Below, one piece after another: positions 57,823-64,000 of a DNA stretch of 64,000 bases. Origin of the DNA: Nocardioides sp. YIM 152315 (GTDB lineage Bacteria > Actinomycetota > Actinomycetes > Propionibacteriales > Nocardioidaceae). The notes under the pieces are model-generated. The model did no database searches. It had not been told where the DNA came from and was given only the letters and a program-made list of their open reading frames with translations. The stretch spans positions 93,706 to 157,705 of the forward strand of contig NZ_JARGER010000028.1 of NCBI RefSeq assembly GCF_029210375.1, given 5' to 3'. Numbering within the stretch: position 1 is the stretch's first letter; each line of letters begins with the position of its first letter. The position numbers and the translations under genes were made by a program.

Positions 57823-59016
57823 ATGTCCGGTACGTCTGTCATCGTCGCGGGGGCGCGCACCCCGATCGGCCGCCTGTCGGGCAGCCTCAAGGACTTCTCG
57901 GCCGCCGACCTCGGGGGCGTCGCGATCAAGGGAGCGCTCGCGAAGGCGGGGGTCTCCGGCGAGCAGGTCGACTACGTGATCATGGGCCAGGTGATCCTGG
58001 CCGGGGCCGGGCAGAACCCCGCCCGGCTGGCGGCCGTCGGTGGCGGCATCCCGATGAGCGTCCCGTCGATGACGATCAACAAGGTCTGTCTGTCGGGCCT
58101 CAACGCGATCGCGCTCGCCGACCAGCTGATCCGCGCCGGCGAGGTCGACGTCGTCGTCGCCGGCGGCATGGAGTCGATGACCAACGCCCCGCACTTCCTG
58201 CCGAAGTCGCGCGAGGGCATCAAGTTCGGCGACGTGAAGCTCGTCGACTCGATGGCCTACGACGCGCTCTTCGACCAGTTCACCTCGCAGGCGATGGGCC
58301 TGCTCACCGAGGAGTGCAACGCCGCGGCGGCGAACCTGACCCGCGCGGAGCAGGACGAGTTCGCGGCCCAGTCGCACCAGAAGGCCGCCGTGGCGTGGAA
58401 GAACGGCGTCTTCGACGACGAGGTGGTGCCGGTCGAGATCCCGCAGCGCAAGGGTGACCCGATCCAGTTCGCGACCGACGAGGGAGTGCGCGGCGACACC
58501 ACCGCGGAGTCGCTGGGCAAGCTGCGTCCGGCGTTCTCCAAGGAGGGCACGATCACCGCGGGCTCGTCGTCCCAGATCTCCGACGGTGCCGCCGCGGTCG
58601 TCGTGATGAGCAGGGCGAAGGCCGAGGAGCTCGGGCTCGACTGGCTCGCCGAGATCGGCGCGCACGGCCAGGTCGCCGGCCCCGACTCCACCCTTCAGCT
58701 CCAGCCGTCCGCCGCGACCGCGAAGGCCTGCGAGAAGGAGGGCATCGCGCCGACCGACCTCGACCTCGTGGAGTTCAACGAGGCGTTCGCCGCGGTCGGC
58801 ATCTCCTCGGCCCGCGAGCTCGGACTCGACAACGCCAAGGTCAACGTCAACGGCGGCGCGATCGCGCTCGGCCACCCGGTCGGCATGTCGGGCACGCGCG
58901 TGGTGCTGCACCTCGCGCTCGAGCTCAAGCGGCGCGGGGGCGGCGTCGGTGCCGCGGCCCTGTGCGGCGGCGGTGGGCAGGGCGACGCCCTGATCGTGCG
59001 TGTCCCGACGGCCTGA
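57823..59016 (+). CDS. Acetyl-CoA C-acetyltransferase (thiolase II)
   Basis: This 397-residue thiolase condenses two acetyl-CoA or cleaves acetoacetyl-CoA. The nucleophile is C89 (INKVCLSGL), with the general-base histidine in [10 protein letters not shown] and the second cysteine in [19 protein letters not shown] precedes ATG 57823. It corresponds in place to fadA4 (Rv1323). Its last 17 bases overlap meaB, so the two are translated together. Confidence 0.94.
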   Translation: MSGTSVIVAGARTPIGRLSGSLKDFSAADLGGVAIKGALAKAGVSGEQVDYVIMGQVILAGAGQNPARLAAVGGGIPMSVPSMTINKVCLSGLNAIALADQLIRAGEVDVVVAGGMESMTNAPHFLPKSREGIKFGDVKLVDSMAYDALFDQFTSQAMGLLTEECNAAAANLTRAEQDEFAAQSHQKAAVAWKNGVFDDEVVPVEIPQRKGDPIQFATDEGVRGDTTAESLGKLRPAFSKEGTITAGSSSQISDGAAAVVVMSRAKAEELGLDWLAEIGAHGQVAGPDSTLQLQPSAATAKACEKEGIAPTDLDLVEFNEAFAAVGISSARELGLDNAKVNVNGGAIALGHPVGMSGTRVVLHLALELKRRGGGVGAAALCGGGGQGDALIVRVPTA

Positions 59017-59962
59017 CTCCGTCGAGCGACTGGTCGAGCGCGCCCGCGAGGGCGATGCCCGATCGGTCGCCCGGCTGATCTCGCTCGTCGAGGACGAGTC
59101 CCCGCTGCTGCGCGAGGTGATGGCGGCGCTCGCGCCGCACACCGGCAGCGCGCAGGTCATCGGCATCACCGGCTCGCCGGGCGTCGGCAAGTCGACGTCG
59201 ACCAGCGCGCTGGTGACCGAGCTCCGCAGGGCCGGCAAGCGCGTCGGCGTGCTCGCGGTCGATCCGTCCTCGCCGTTCTCCGGTGGCGCGCTGCTCGGCG
59301 ACCGGGTGCGCATGCAGGACCACGCGCTCGACCGTGACGTCTACATCCGCTCGATGGCCTCGCGGGGGCACCTCGGCGGCCTGGCGTGGACGACCCCCCA
59401 GGCACTTCGGGTGCTCGACGCCGCCGGCTGCGACGTGGTGCTGGTCGAGACCGTCGGCGTCGGCCAGAGCGAGGTCGAGATCGCCGGGCTCGCCGACACC
59501 ACGATGGTGCTGCTCGCGCCCGGCATGGGCGACGGCATCCAGGCCGCCAAGGCCGGCATCCTCGAGATCGGCGACCTCTACGTCGTCAACAAGGCCGACC
59601 GCGACGGTGCCGAGCAGGTACGCCGCGACCTGCGCTCGATGCTCGCGCTGGCCGACCGCACCGACGACGCGTGGAGGCCGCCGATCGTGATGACGGTCGC
59701 CCAGCAGGGGCAGGGGCTCGACGAGGTCGTCGGCGAACTCGACCGGCACCGCGCGTGGCTGGCGTCGAGCGGCGAGCTCGCGCGGCGCCGTACCCGCCGG
59801 GCCCGCGACGAGATCGAGGCCATCGCGGTCACCGCGCTCCGTGCGCGCTGGGGCGACGTCCACGGCCGCTCCGAGCTCGACGAGCTCGCCACGGCCGTGG
59901 TCGAGGGCGAGACCGATCCCTACGCCGCCGCCGACGAGCTGCTGGACGCGTTCGCCGACTGA
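59000..59962 (+). CDS. meaB: MeaB-type GTPase, chaperone of an acyl-CoA mutase
   Basis: This 320-residue G3E GTPase protects and reloads adenosylcobalamin-dependent mutases. It has P-loop GSPGVGKST (58-66), [30 protein letters not shown] and the base-recognition NKAD. Its likely client in this window is Ecm (38197). It starts at GTG 59000 inside the thiolase end and its 3' end overlaps the opposing MFS gene by 43 bases. Confidence 0.94.
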   Translation: MSRRPDSVERLVERAREGDARSVARLISLVEDESPLLREVMAALAPHTGSAQVIGITGSPGVGKSTSTSALVTELRRAGKRVGVLAVDPSSPFSGGALLGDRVRMQDHALDRDVYIRSMASRGHLGGLAWTTPQALRVLDAAGCDVVLVETVGVGQSEVEIAGLADTTMVLLAPGMGDGIQAAKAGILEIGDLYVVNKADRDGAEQVRRDLRSMLALADRTDDAWRPPIVMTVAQQGQGLDEVVGELDRHRAWLASSGELARRRTRRARDEIEAIAVTALRARWGDVHGRSELDELATAVVEGETDPYAAADELLDAFAD

Positions 59963-61365
59963 CGCGCACCCGACAGGCCGGGGAGGAACGCGGCGGCGAC
60001 GGCCACCACCACGGTGGTCGCGGTCAGGTAGACGAGGCTCGCCGCGAACGCCTCGACGATGCCCTCCTCGACACGGCCGAAGAAGATGATCCCGACCAGT
60101 GCCACGCCCAATGCGTTGCCGACCTGCTGCACCGTCGACGCCGTGCCCGAGACGGTGCCGGCGTCTCGTGGGTCGACCGCGCCCAACACGGTGCCGATGA
60201 GCGCCGAGAGCGCCACGCCCATGCCGAGGCCGCCGACGGCCAGTCCCGGCACGAGCCACAGCACGGCGCCGCCGGCGTGCTCGACGGCCGCCAGCAGCAG
60301 CAGATGACCGGCCCCGAAGACGAGTGCGCCGCCGCCGATGGTGGCGCGGGCGCCGTACCGGACCAGCAGCGTGGCGGCGTCGCGGGTGCCGATCATGTAC
60401 GTCGCCGCGACGATCGTGAACACGGCACCGGAAGCCAGCGGCCCGAGGCCACGGCCGTCCTGGAGGTAGAGCGCGAGCACGAGGAAGTAGGCCGCCATGC
60501 CCGTGAAGAGCGCGGCCTGCCCGAGCAGGCCGACGCCGACCGGCCGGTGTCGCAGCGCACCGGGGTCGACCAGCGGCGTGGTGCCGCGGCGACGCAACGC
60601 CCGGCCGCGCAGCCAGGCGAGGTCGGCCAGCACGGCTGCGGAGCCCAGGCAGAGCCAGGTCCACAGCGGCCAGCCCTGACGCTGGCCCTCGACCAGTGGG
60701 AGCACCAACGCGGTGAGCGTCCCGACGACGAGCAGGGCCTCCGTCGGGTCGACGCGAGGCGCGGCGCGGAAGCGGATGTCGGGAAGCAGCCGGGGTGCGG
60801 CGACGAGCGCGGCCAGGCCGATCGGCACGTTGACGAGGAAGATCGAGCGCCAGCCCGTGCCCGCCACGTCGAGGTGGATGAGCAGGCCGCCGAGGAGCTG
60901 GCCGAGCGCGGCGGCGACGCCCATGACGGTCGCGTAGGCGCCGAGCGCCCGGGTGCGGTGCGGCCCGTCGTAAACGTCACCGATGAGCGAGAGCACGGTC
61001 GGGCCGATCGCCGCGGCGGCCGCTCCCTGGACGAGCCGGGCGACGACCAGCGTCTCGACGTCGGGGGCCACGCCGCACGCGGCCGAGCTCACGACGAACA
61101 GCGCGACGCCGAGGACGAACATCCGGCGGCGGCCCCAGCGGTCGGCGATCCGGCTGGCCACGAGCAGCAGGCCGCCGAAGGTCAGGCCGTAGCCGGCGAC
61201 CACCCACTCGAGCGCGGTGCTGCCGGCGTGCAGGTCGCGCCGCACCGACGGCAGTGCGACGTTGACGACGAAGAAGTCGAGGACGATCAGGAAGATGCCG
61301 GTCAGCAGGACCGCGAGGGGGCCCCGTCTGAAGGTGGTGTCGGAGTCGAGGTGGGGGATGGTCAT
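59920..61365 (-). CDS. MFS drug efflux transporter (DHA2, EmrB/QacA type)
   Basis: This 481-residue protein has about 14 membrane helices and the DHA2 signatures LDFFVVNVALPSVRRDL (helix 1), ADRWGRRRMFVLG (motif A) and GAYATVMGVAAALGQLLGG (motif C, antiporter). It should export drugs or toxic metabolites. The C-terminal tail is serine-rich. It is divergent from a MerR regulator across an operator region. Confidence 0.9.
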   Translation of the reverse strand: MTIPHLDSDTTFRRGPLAVLLTGIFLIVLDFFVVNVALPSVRRDLHAGSTALEWVVAGYGLTFGGLLLVASRIADRWGRRRMFVLGVALFVVSSAACGVAPDVETLVVARLVQGAAAAAIGPTVLSLIGDVYDGPHRTRALGAYATVMGVAAALGQLLGGLLIHLDVAGTGWRSIFLVNVPIGLAALVAAPRLLPDIRFRAAPRVDPTEALLVVGTLTALVLPLVEGQRQGWPLWTWLCLGSAAVLADLAWLRGRALRRRGTTPLVDPGALRHRPVGVGLLGQAALFTGMAAYFLVLALYLQDGRGLGPLASGAVFTIVAATYMIGTRDAATLLVRYGARATIGGGALVFGAGHLLLLAAVEHAGGAVLWLVPGLAVGGLGMGVALSALIGTVLGAVDPRDAGTVSGTASTVQQVGNALGVALVGIIFFGRVEEGIVEAFAASLVYLTATTVVVAVAAAFLPGLSGARQSANASSSSSAAA

Positions 61366-61383
61366 GGCAGGAGTTCTCCGGCC

Positions 61384-61452
61384 TCCCGCAGGGGGAGAGT
61401 CAAGGCCGGAAGCGAGCAGGAGTCGTCGTGGACTCTCCCCCGGGGGGAGGGT
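61384..61452. promoter_or_regulatory. MerR-type operators between the efflux pump and merR
   Basis: ACTCTCCCC-CGG-GGGGAGGGT (61432-61452) is an 8-of-9 inverted repeat, and GGGGGAGAGT (61391-61400) is the exact reverse complement of ACTCTCCCCC at 61432-61441. CTCCC-GCA-GGGAG elements also surround 61383-61398. This is the usual form of actinobacterial MerR sites, here one per divergent promoter. Confidence 0.65.
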
Positions 61453-61466
61453 GCAGGCTGGGCGCC

Positions 61467-62273
61467 ATGAACGGCCTGCTGAGCATCGGCGACTTCTCCC
61501 GGATGACGTTCCTGACCGTCAAGGCGCTGCGGCACTACCACGACGTGGGGTTGCTGGAGCCGGCGCGGATCGACCCGCACAGCGGCTATCGGCTCTACCG
61601 GCCCGAGCAGGTCGCCCCGGCCCGGCTGATCCGTCGGCTGCGCGACCTCGACCTGCCCGTCGACGACGTGCGCGCCGTGCTGGACGCGCCGGACGACGAG
61701 AGCCGCAACGCGGTGATCGTCGCTCACCTGGATCGGATGAGCCGACAGCTGCGGGAGACCCAGGAGACGGTCGACTCGCTGCGACGGCTGCTCTCCGGCG
61801 ACGAGGAGCGCCTGGCGGTGGTGCGGCGTGACGAGGCGGCCGTGCTGACGCTCGCGATCCGCGGTGTCGTCGGCGGCGACGTCGCCGTGTCGTGGTGGCT
61901 CGAGGCGTTCGCCGAGCTGCACCGCGCCCTGCGGACGTCCGGCGCCGAGCGCGCCGGCCCCGACGGGGCGGTCTTCCCCACCGAGTTCTTCACCGAGGGC
62001 AGCGCCGAGGTCGTCGTCTTCGTGCCGGTCACCTCGACCGCCACCGTCGGGGGTCGGGTCGAGGTCGTGGAGCGGCCGGCGGGGCGCTACGCGGTCGCGA
62101 CGTACGACGGCCCCATGGTGGACCTCGACGGCGCCTACTCGGTGCTCGGGCGGACGGTGACCGAGCAGGCACTGGCGGCCGACGGCCCGGTCGTGGAGCG
62201 CTACCTCCCGCTCGGTGACGAGGGCGACCTGCTCGACCACGCCACGGAGGTCTGCTGGCCGGTCCGGCGGTGA
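61467..62273 (+). CDS. MerR-family regulator with GyrI-like effector domain
   Basis: This 268-residue regulator has an N-terminal MerR winged helix (about 5-75, LSIGDFSRMTFLTVKALRHYHDVGLL and YRLYRPEQV), a dimerisation coiled coil (about 80-120) and a GyrI-like ligand pocket (about 125-268), as in BmrR, which bind drugs. It probably activates the divergent efflux pump. CAGGCT lies 7 bases before ATG 61467. Confidence 0.9.
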   Translation: MNGLLSIGDFSRMTFLTVKALRHYHDVGLLEPARIDPHSGYRLYRPEQVAPARLIRRLRDLDLPVDDVRAVLDAPDDESRNAVIVAHLDRMSRQLRETQETVDSLRRLLSGDEERLAVVRRDEAAVLTLAIRGVVGGDVAVSWWLEAFAELHRALRTSGAERAGPDGAVFPTEFFTEGSAEVVVFVPVTSTATVGGRVEVVERPAGRYAVATYDGPMVDLDGAYSVLGRTVTEQALAADGPVVERYLPLGDEGDLLDHATEVCWPVRR

Positions 62274-62389
62274 CGTGCCCGATCTGGTCTAGACCGGCGT
62301 GTCGGGGTGCATGGTCGGTGCCGGAGCCGGTAGACACCGGACAGGTCCATGTCATGACTCCGGGTGTCACCGCAGATGGAGCTTCCCCC

Positions 62390-62557
62390 ATGAAGAAGGT
62401 CGTCCTCGTCGCCGTCGTGCTCTTCCTCGGCTTCTGGATGTTCACCAACCCCCGCAGCCTCGCCGACACCTCCCAGGACGCCGGCGGCCAGGCCGTCTCG
62501 GCGACCGGGGACTTCTTCGAGGCGCTCATCGACTTCGCCGGCGAGCTCGGCGAGTAG
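62390..62557 (+). CDS. Small single-pass membrane or secreted protein, unknown function
   Basis: This 55-residue protein starts MKKVVLVAVVLFLGFWMFTN, a membrane helix or signal sequence with no clear cleavage site, and ends with an acidic amphipathic FFEALIDFAGELGE. I do not recognise it. It precedes a PH-domain protein by 8 bases, so they are likely co-expressed. The 116-base gap before it contains the palindrome GGTCTAGACC (62286-62295). Confidence 0.6.
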   Translation: MKKVVLVAVVLFLGFWMFTNPRSLADTSQDAGGQAVSATGDFFEALIDFAGELGE

Positions 62558-62565
62558 CCGCGACC

Positions 62566-63084
62566 ATGGGTCTCGGTGGCTGGACGGACCCCGACATCGC
62601 CAAGCACCTGCTGCGCGACGAGGGCGAGGTGATCGTCGACGAGGTCCGCCACCACTGGTGCGCCTACGTGCGCCCAGCGCTCGAGGCGCTCGCCGCCGCG
62701 GGCCTGTTGGCGATCAGTGCCGTCGCACCCGTCGACGTCGCGTGGGCGCCGATCCTCCTGGCGCTCGCCGCGCTGCTCCACGCCGCGTGGCTCGCGCTCC
62801 GAGAGCACCGGGACCGCTTCGTGATCACCAACATGCGCGTCTTCCGGGTCCACGGCGTGCTCAGCCAGAGCCTCGCGACGATGCCGCTCACCCGGATCCT
62901 CGACATCACCGTGCGTCGCCCGCTCCACGGCCGGCTCCTCGGCTTCGGCCACTTCTGCTTCGAGTCGGCCGCCCAGGAGCAGGGCGTCCGCGACGTCCGG
63001 TACGTCGGCCGGCCCTACGAGCGCGACCTCGCGATCCAGCGCGTCGTACAGCGCTCCGGGCTGCGCGGCAACCGGGTCAACTAG
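62566..63084 (+). CDS. Bacterial PH-domain (YdbS/DUF304-like) membrane protein
   Basis: This 172-residue protein has a short N-terminal domain with HLLRDEGEVIVDEVRHHW, two adjacent membrane helices (about 45-83), then a PH-like beta domain with FVITNMRVFRVHGVLSQ and a helix ending RPYERDLAIQRVV. Such proteins are found at the membrane with unknown partners. The TAG stop abuts a 168-bp element. Confidence 0.8.
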   Translation: MGLGGWTDPDIAKHLLRDEGEVIVDEVRHHWCAYVRPALEALAAAGLLAISAVAPVDVAWAPILLALAALLHAAWLALREHRDRFVITNMRVFRVHGVLSQSLATMPLTRILDITVRRPLHGRLLGFGHFCFESAAQEQGVRDVRYVGRPYERDLAIQRVVQRSGLRGNRVN

Positions 63085-63252
63085 CTAGTGGTCGTGCCCG
63101 TTGATACGTCGGGGGTCTCCGTGCTCGGCGTGTGTGCATCGCAAGGCGGCGGCGTGACGGCATACCGGGTTGTCTACCGAGCGTCGCCAACGCAGCGAGG
63201 TGCGTGCGCTGGGTGCGCAGATCCTTGGTGAATCAACGGGGATGACCACTAG
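63085..63252 (-). repeat. 168-bp full-length imperfect palindrome, copy 2
   Basis: Read on the minus strand it begins CTAGTGGTCATCCCCGTT and closes with the complement, with 19 of 21 outer pairs matching. It is the same length as copy 1 (48586-48753), and about 103 of 168 positions are identical without gaps. It lies directly after a stop codon and its plus-strand right end supplies the TAG of the MarR gene's -10 box. See findings. Confidence 0.8.
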
Positions 63253-63255
63253 CCT
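63250..63255 (+). promoter_or_regulatory. -10 hexamer of the MarR gene, straddling the repeat edge
   Basis: TAGCCT ends 6 bases before GTG 63262. Its first three bases are the last bases of the 168-bp element. Confidence 0.45.
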
Positions 63256-63261
63256 CTCTCC

Positions 63262-63750
63262 GTGGCCCTTCCCTTCGACCCGATCGACGAAGCCGCCCGC
63301 CAGTGGGGAAAGCGCTGGGAGGGCGTGCCCGCGATGCACGCCGTCACCTCGCTGATGCGCGTGCAGCAGCTGGTGATCGGCCAGCTCGACGCGATCCTCC
63401 GACCGCACGGGCTCACGTTCGCCCGCTACGAGGCGCTGGTGCTGCTGACCTTCTCCTCTCGCGGCTCGCTGCCCCTCGGCAAGATGGGCGAGCGGCTGCA
63501 GGTGCACCCGACCTCGGTCACCTCGATCGTGCGGCGTCTGGAGGCGGCGAGCCTCGTCGTACGCCGCGCGCACCCCGACGACGGGCGGGCCGTGCTGGCC
63601 GAGATCACCCCCGCCGGCCGCGAGCTGGTGGAGCTCGCCACGAAGGACCTGGTCGCCGCCGACTTCGCCCTCGGTGCGCTCTCCGACGGCGACCTGGCGT
63701 CGCTGTCGAGCCTGCTGGCGCCGGTGCGGAAGGCAGCCGGGGACTACTGA
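63262..63750 (+). CDS. MarR-family transcriptional regulator
   Basis: This 162-residue regulator has the winged-helix core LTFARYEALVLLTFSSRGSL, LGKMGERLQVHPTSVTSIVRRLEAASLV and the wing RRAHPDDGRAVL. MarR dimers bind DNA and release it on contact with phenolics or other ligands. No target gene is visible before the window ends. Confidence 0.9.
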   Translation: MALPFDPIDEAARQWGKRWEGVPAMHAVTSLMRVQQLVIGQLDAILRPHGLTFARYEALVLLTFSSRGSLPLGKMGERLQVHPTSVTSIVRRLEAASLVVRRAHPDDGRAVLAEITPAGRELVELATKDLVAADFALGALSDGDLASLSSLLAPVRKAAGDY

Positions 63751-63795
63751 GACGACCCGGGACGAGGGGCCAGGTCGGCCCGTCGACCGCCGGGG

Positions 63796-63935
63796 GTGGC
63801 TTCGAGACGGTTGCTGCGCAACCTCCTCAACCACCGTGTCGCCGGCGCTGCGCAACCTCCTCAACCACCGTGTCGCCGGCGTTGCGCCACCTCCTCAACC
63901 ACCGAGACCGGGCCGCGGTGGTTTGAGGAGGGACG
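63796..63935. repeat. 34-bp tandem repeat with REP-like palindromic units
   Basis: Units starting CTGCGCAACCTCCTCAACC repeat with period 34 at 63814, 63848 and 63882 (third diverged and short). Before them GGTTGC-TGC-GCAACC forms a hairpin flanked by GGTGG and CCACC, and after them CGGTGGTTTGAGGAGG pairs back with CCTCCTCAACCACCG. The rest of the 250 bases to the window end shows no gene I can support. Confidence 0.8.
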
Positions 63936-64000
63936 AAGTCCCGTCTGTAAGGAAGGTTCCGGTGACTTTGCCCTCGGCCTCGGGTTCAGCTGGCGGGTCG

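Noticed and set aside
55820..59962. Polyketide cluster around ccr
   Set aside because: Ccr can supply polyketide extender units, but no ketosynthase or acyltransferase gene is present; the neighbours are acyl-CoA metabolism.
63814..63910. CRISPR array
   Set aside because: The 34-bp units are contiguous with no unique spacers, and no cas genes are present.

Overview
The window reads as the chromosome of a high-GC Gram-positive actinobacterium. G+C is very high, third codon positions are almost all G or C (which creates long shadow frames on both strands), GTG starts are common, and many genes carry a TAnnnT hexamer 5-8 bases before the start codon, the mark of leaderless mRNAs. The backbone order argS-lysA-hom-thrC-thrB-rho-rpmE-prfA-prmC-tsaC-wecA-atp operon-DUF2550-cobalamin adenosyltransferase, then nucS, an epimerase and a thiolase, follows the order I recall from Mycobacterium tuberculosis Rv1292-Rv1323. 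Rho with a long Q/R-rich insert, NucS, crotonyl-CoA carboxylase/reductase and SARP-type regulators also fit. My best guess is Nocardioidaceae (Nocardioides-like), by impression only.

Layout. 1-5256: a catabolic-looking group (fused E1 dehydrogenase, cut by the window edge; acyl-CoA ligase; XRE-cupin regulator; NDMA-type alcohol dehydrogenase). 5299-11907: tRNA-Arg(CCG) divergent from argS, then lysA and hom-thrC-thrB. 12133-18871: rho, a receiver-only protein, L31, RF1, PrmC, TsaC and a WecA-like transferase. 19138-26940: the complete F1Fo ATP synthase operon with two small leading membrane proteins. 27033-37641: DUF2550, then a non-syntenic block (FAD oxidoreductase, divergent SARP-ATPase regulator, MFS, SWIM-SNF2 helicase), then the adenosyltransferase. 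37824-43124: STAS protein, ethylmalonyl-CoA mutase, a Cys-motif small protein plus ferritin behind a DtxR/IdeR-like box, a PAS histidine kinase, DUF952 and NucS. 43247-53225: a duplicated 3-hydroxyacyl-CoA dehydrogenase, TetR, transporters, a GDGIG-repeat protein, a hydrolase, a DUF4157 protein and a CGNR regulator. 53258-59962: AI-2E transporter, a coiled-coil scaffold, crotonyl-CoA carboxylase/reductase, epimerase, thiolase and MeaB. 59920-64000: MFS efflux/MerR pair, small membrane proteins, MarR and repeats.

How genes work together. Thiolase, hydroxyacyl-CoA dehydrogenase, Ccr, epimerase, ethylmalonyl-CoA mutase, MeaB and the adenosyltransferase make up much of an ethylmalonyl-CoA (C2 assimilation or C4-C5 acyl-CoA supply) route, scattered over 22 kb. 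The promoters of ccr and ecm share a TTACC-N4-GGTA dyad that could tie them to one regulator.

The most unusual feature is a pair of 168-bp elements (48586-48753 and 63085-63252, opposite orientation). Each is a full-length imperfect palindrome starting CTAGTG and ending CACTAG, and the two differ by compensatory changes in their stems. This suggests a selected hairpin rather than ordinary spacer DNA. Other items include a perfect 14-2-14 palindrome inside the DUF2550 gene, a three-copy operator shared by tetR and its neighbour, an Arg-rich mini-ORF ahead of rho, and 34-bp tandem repeats at the window end. No stretch over 300 bases lacks a gene.
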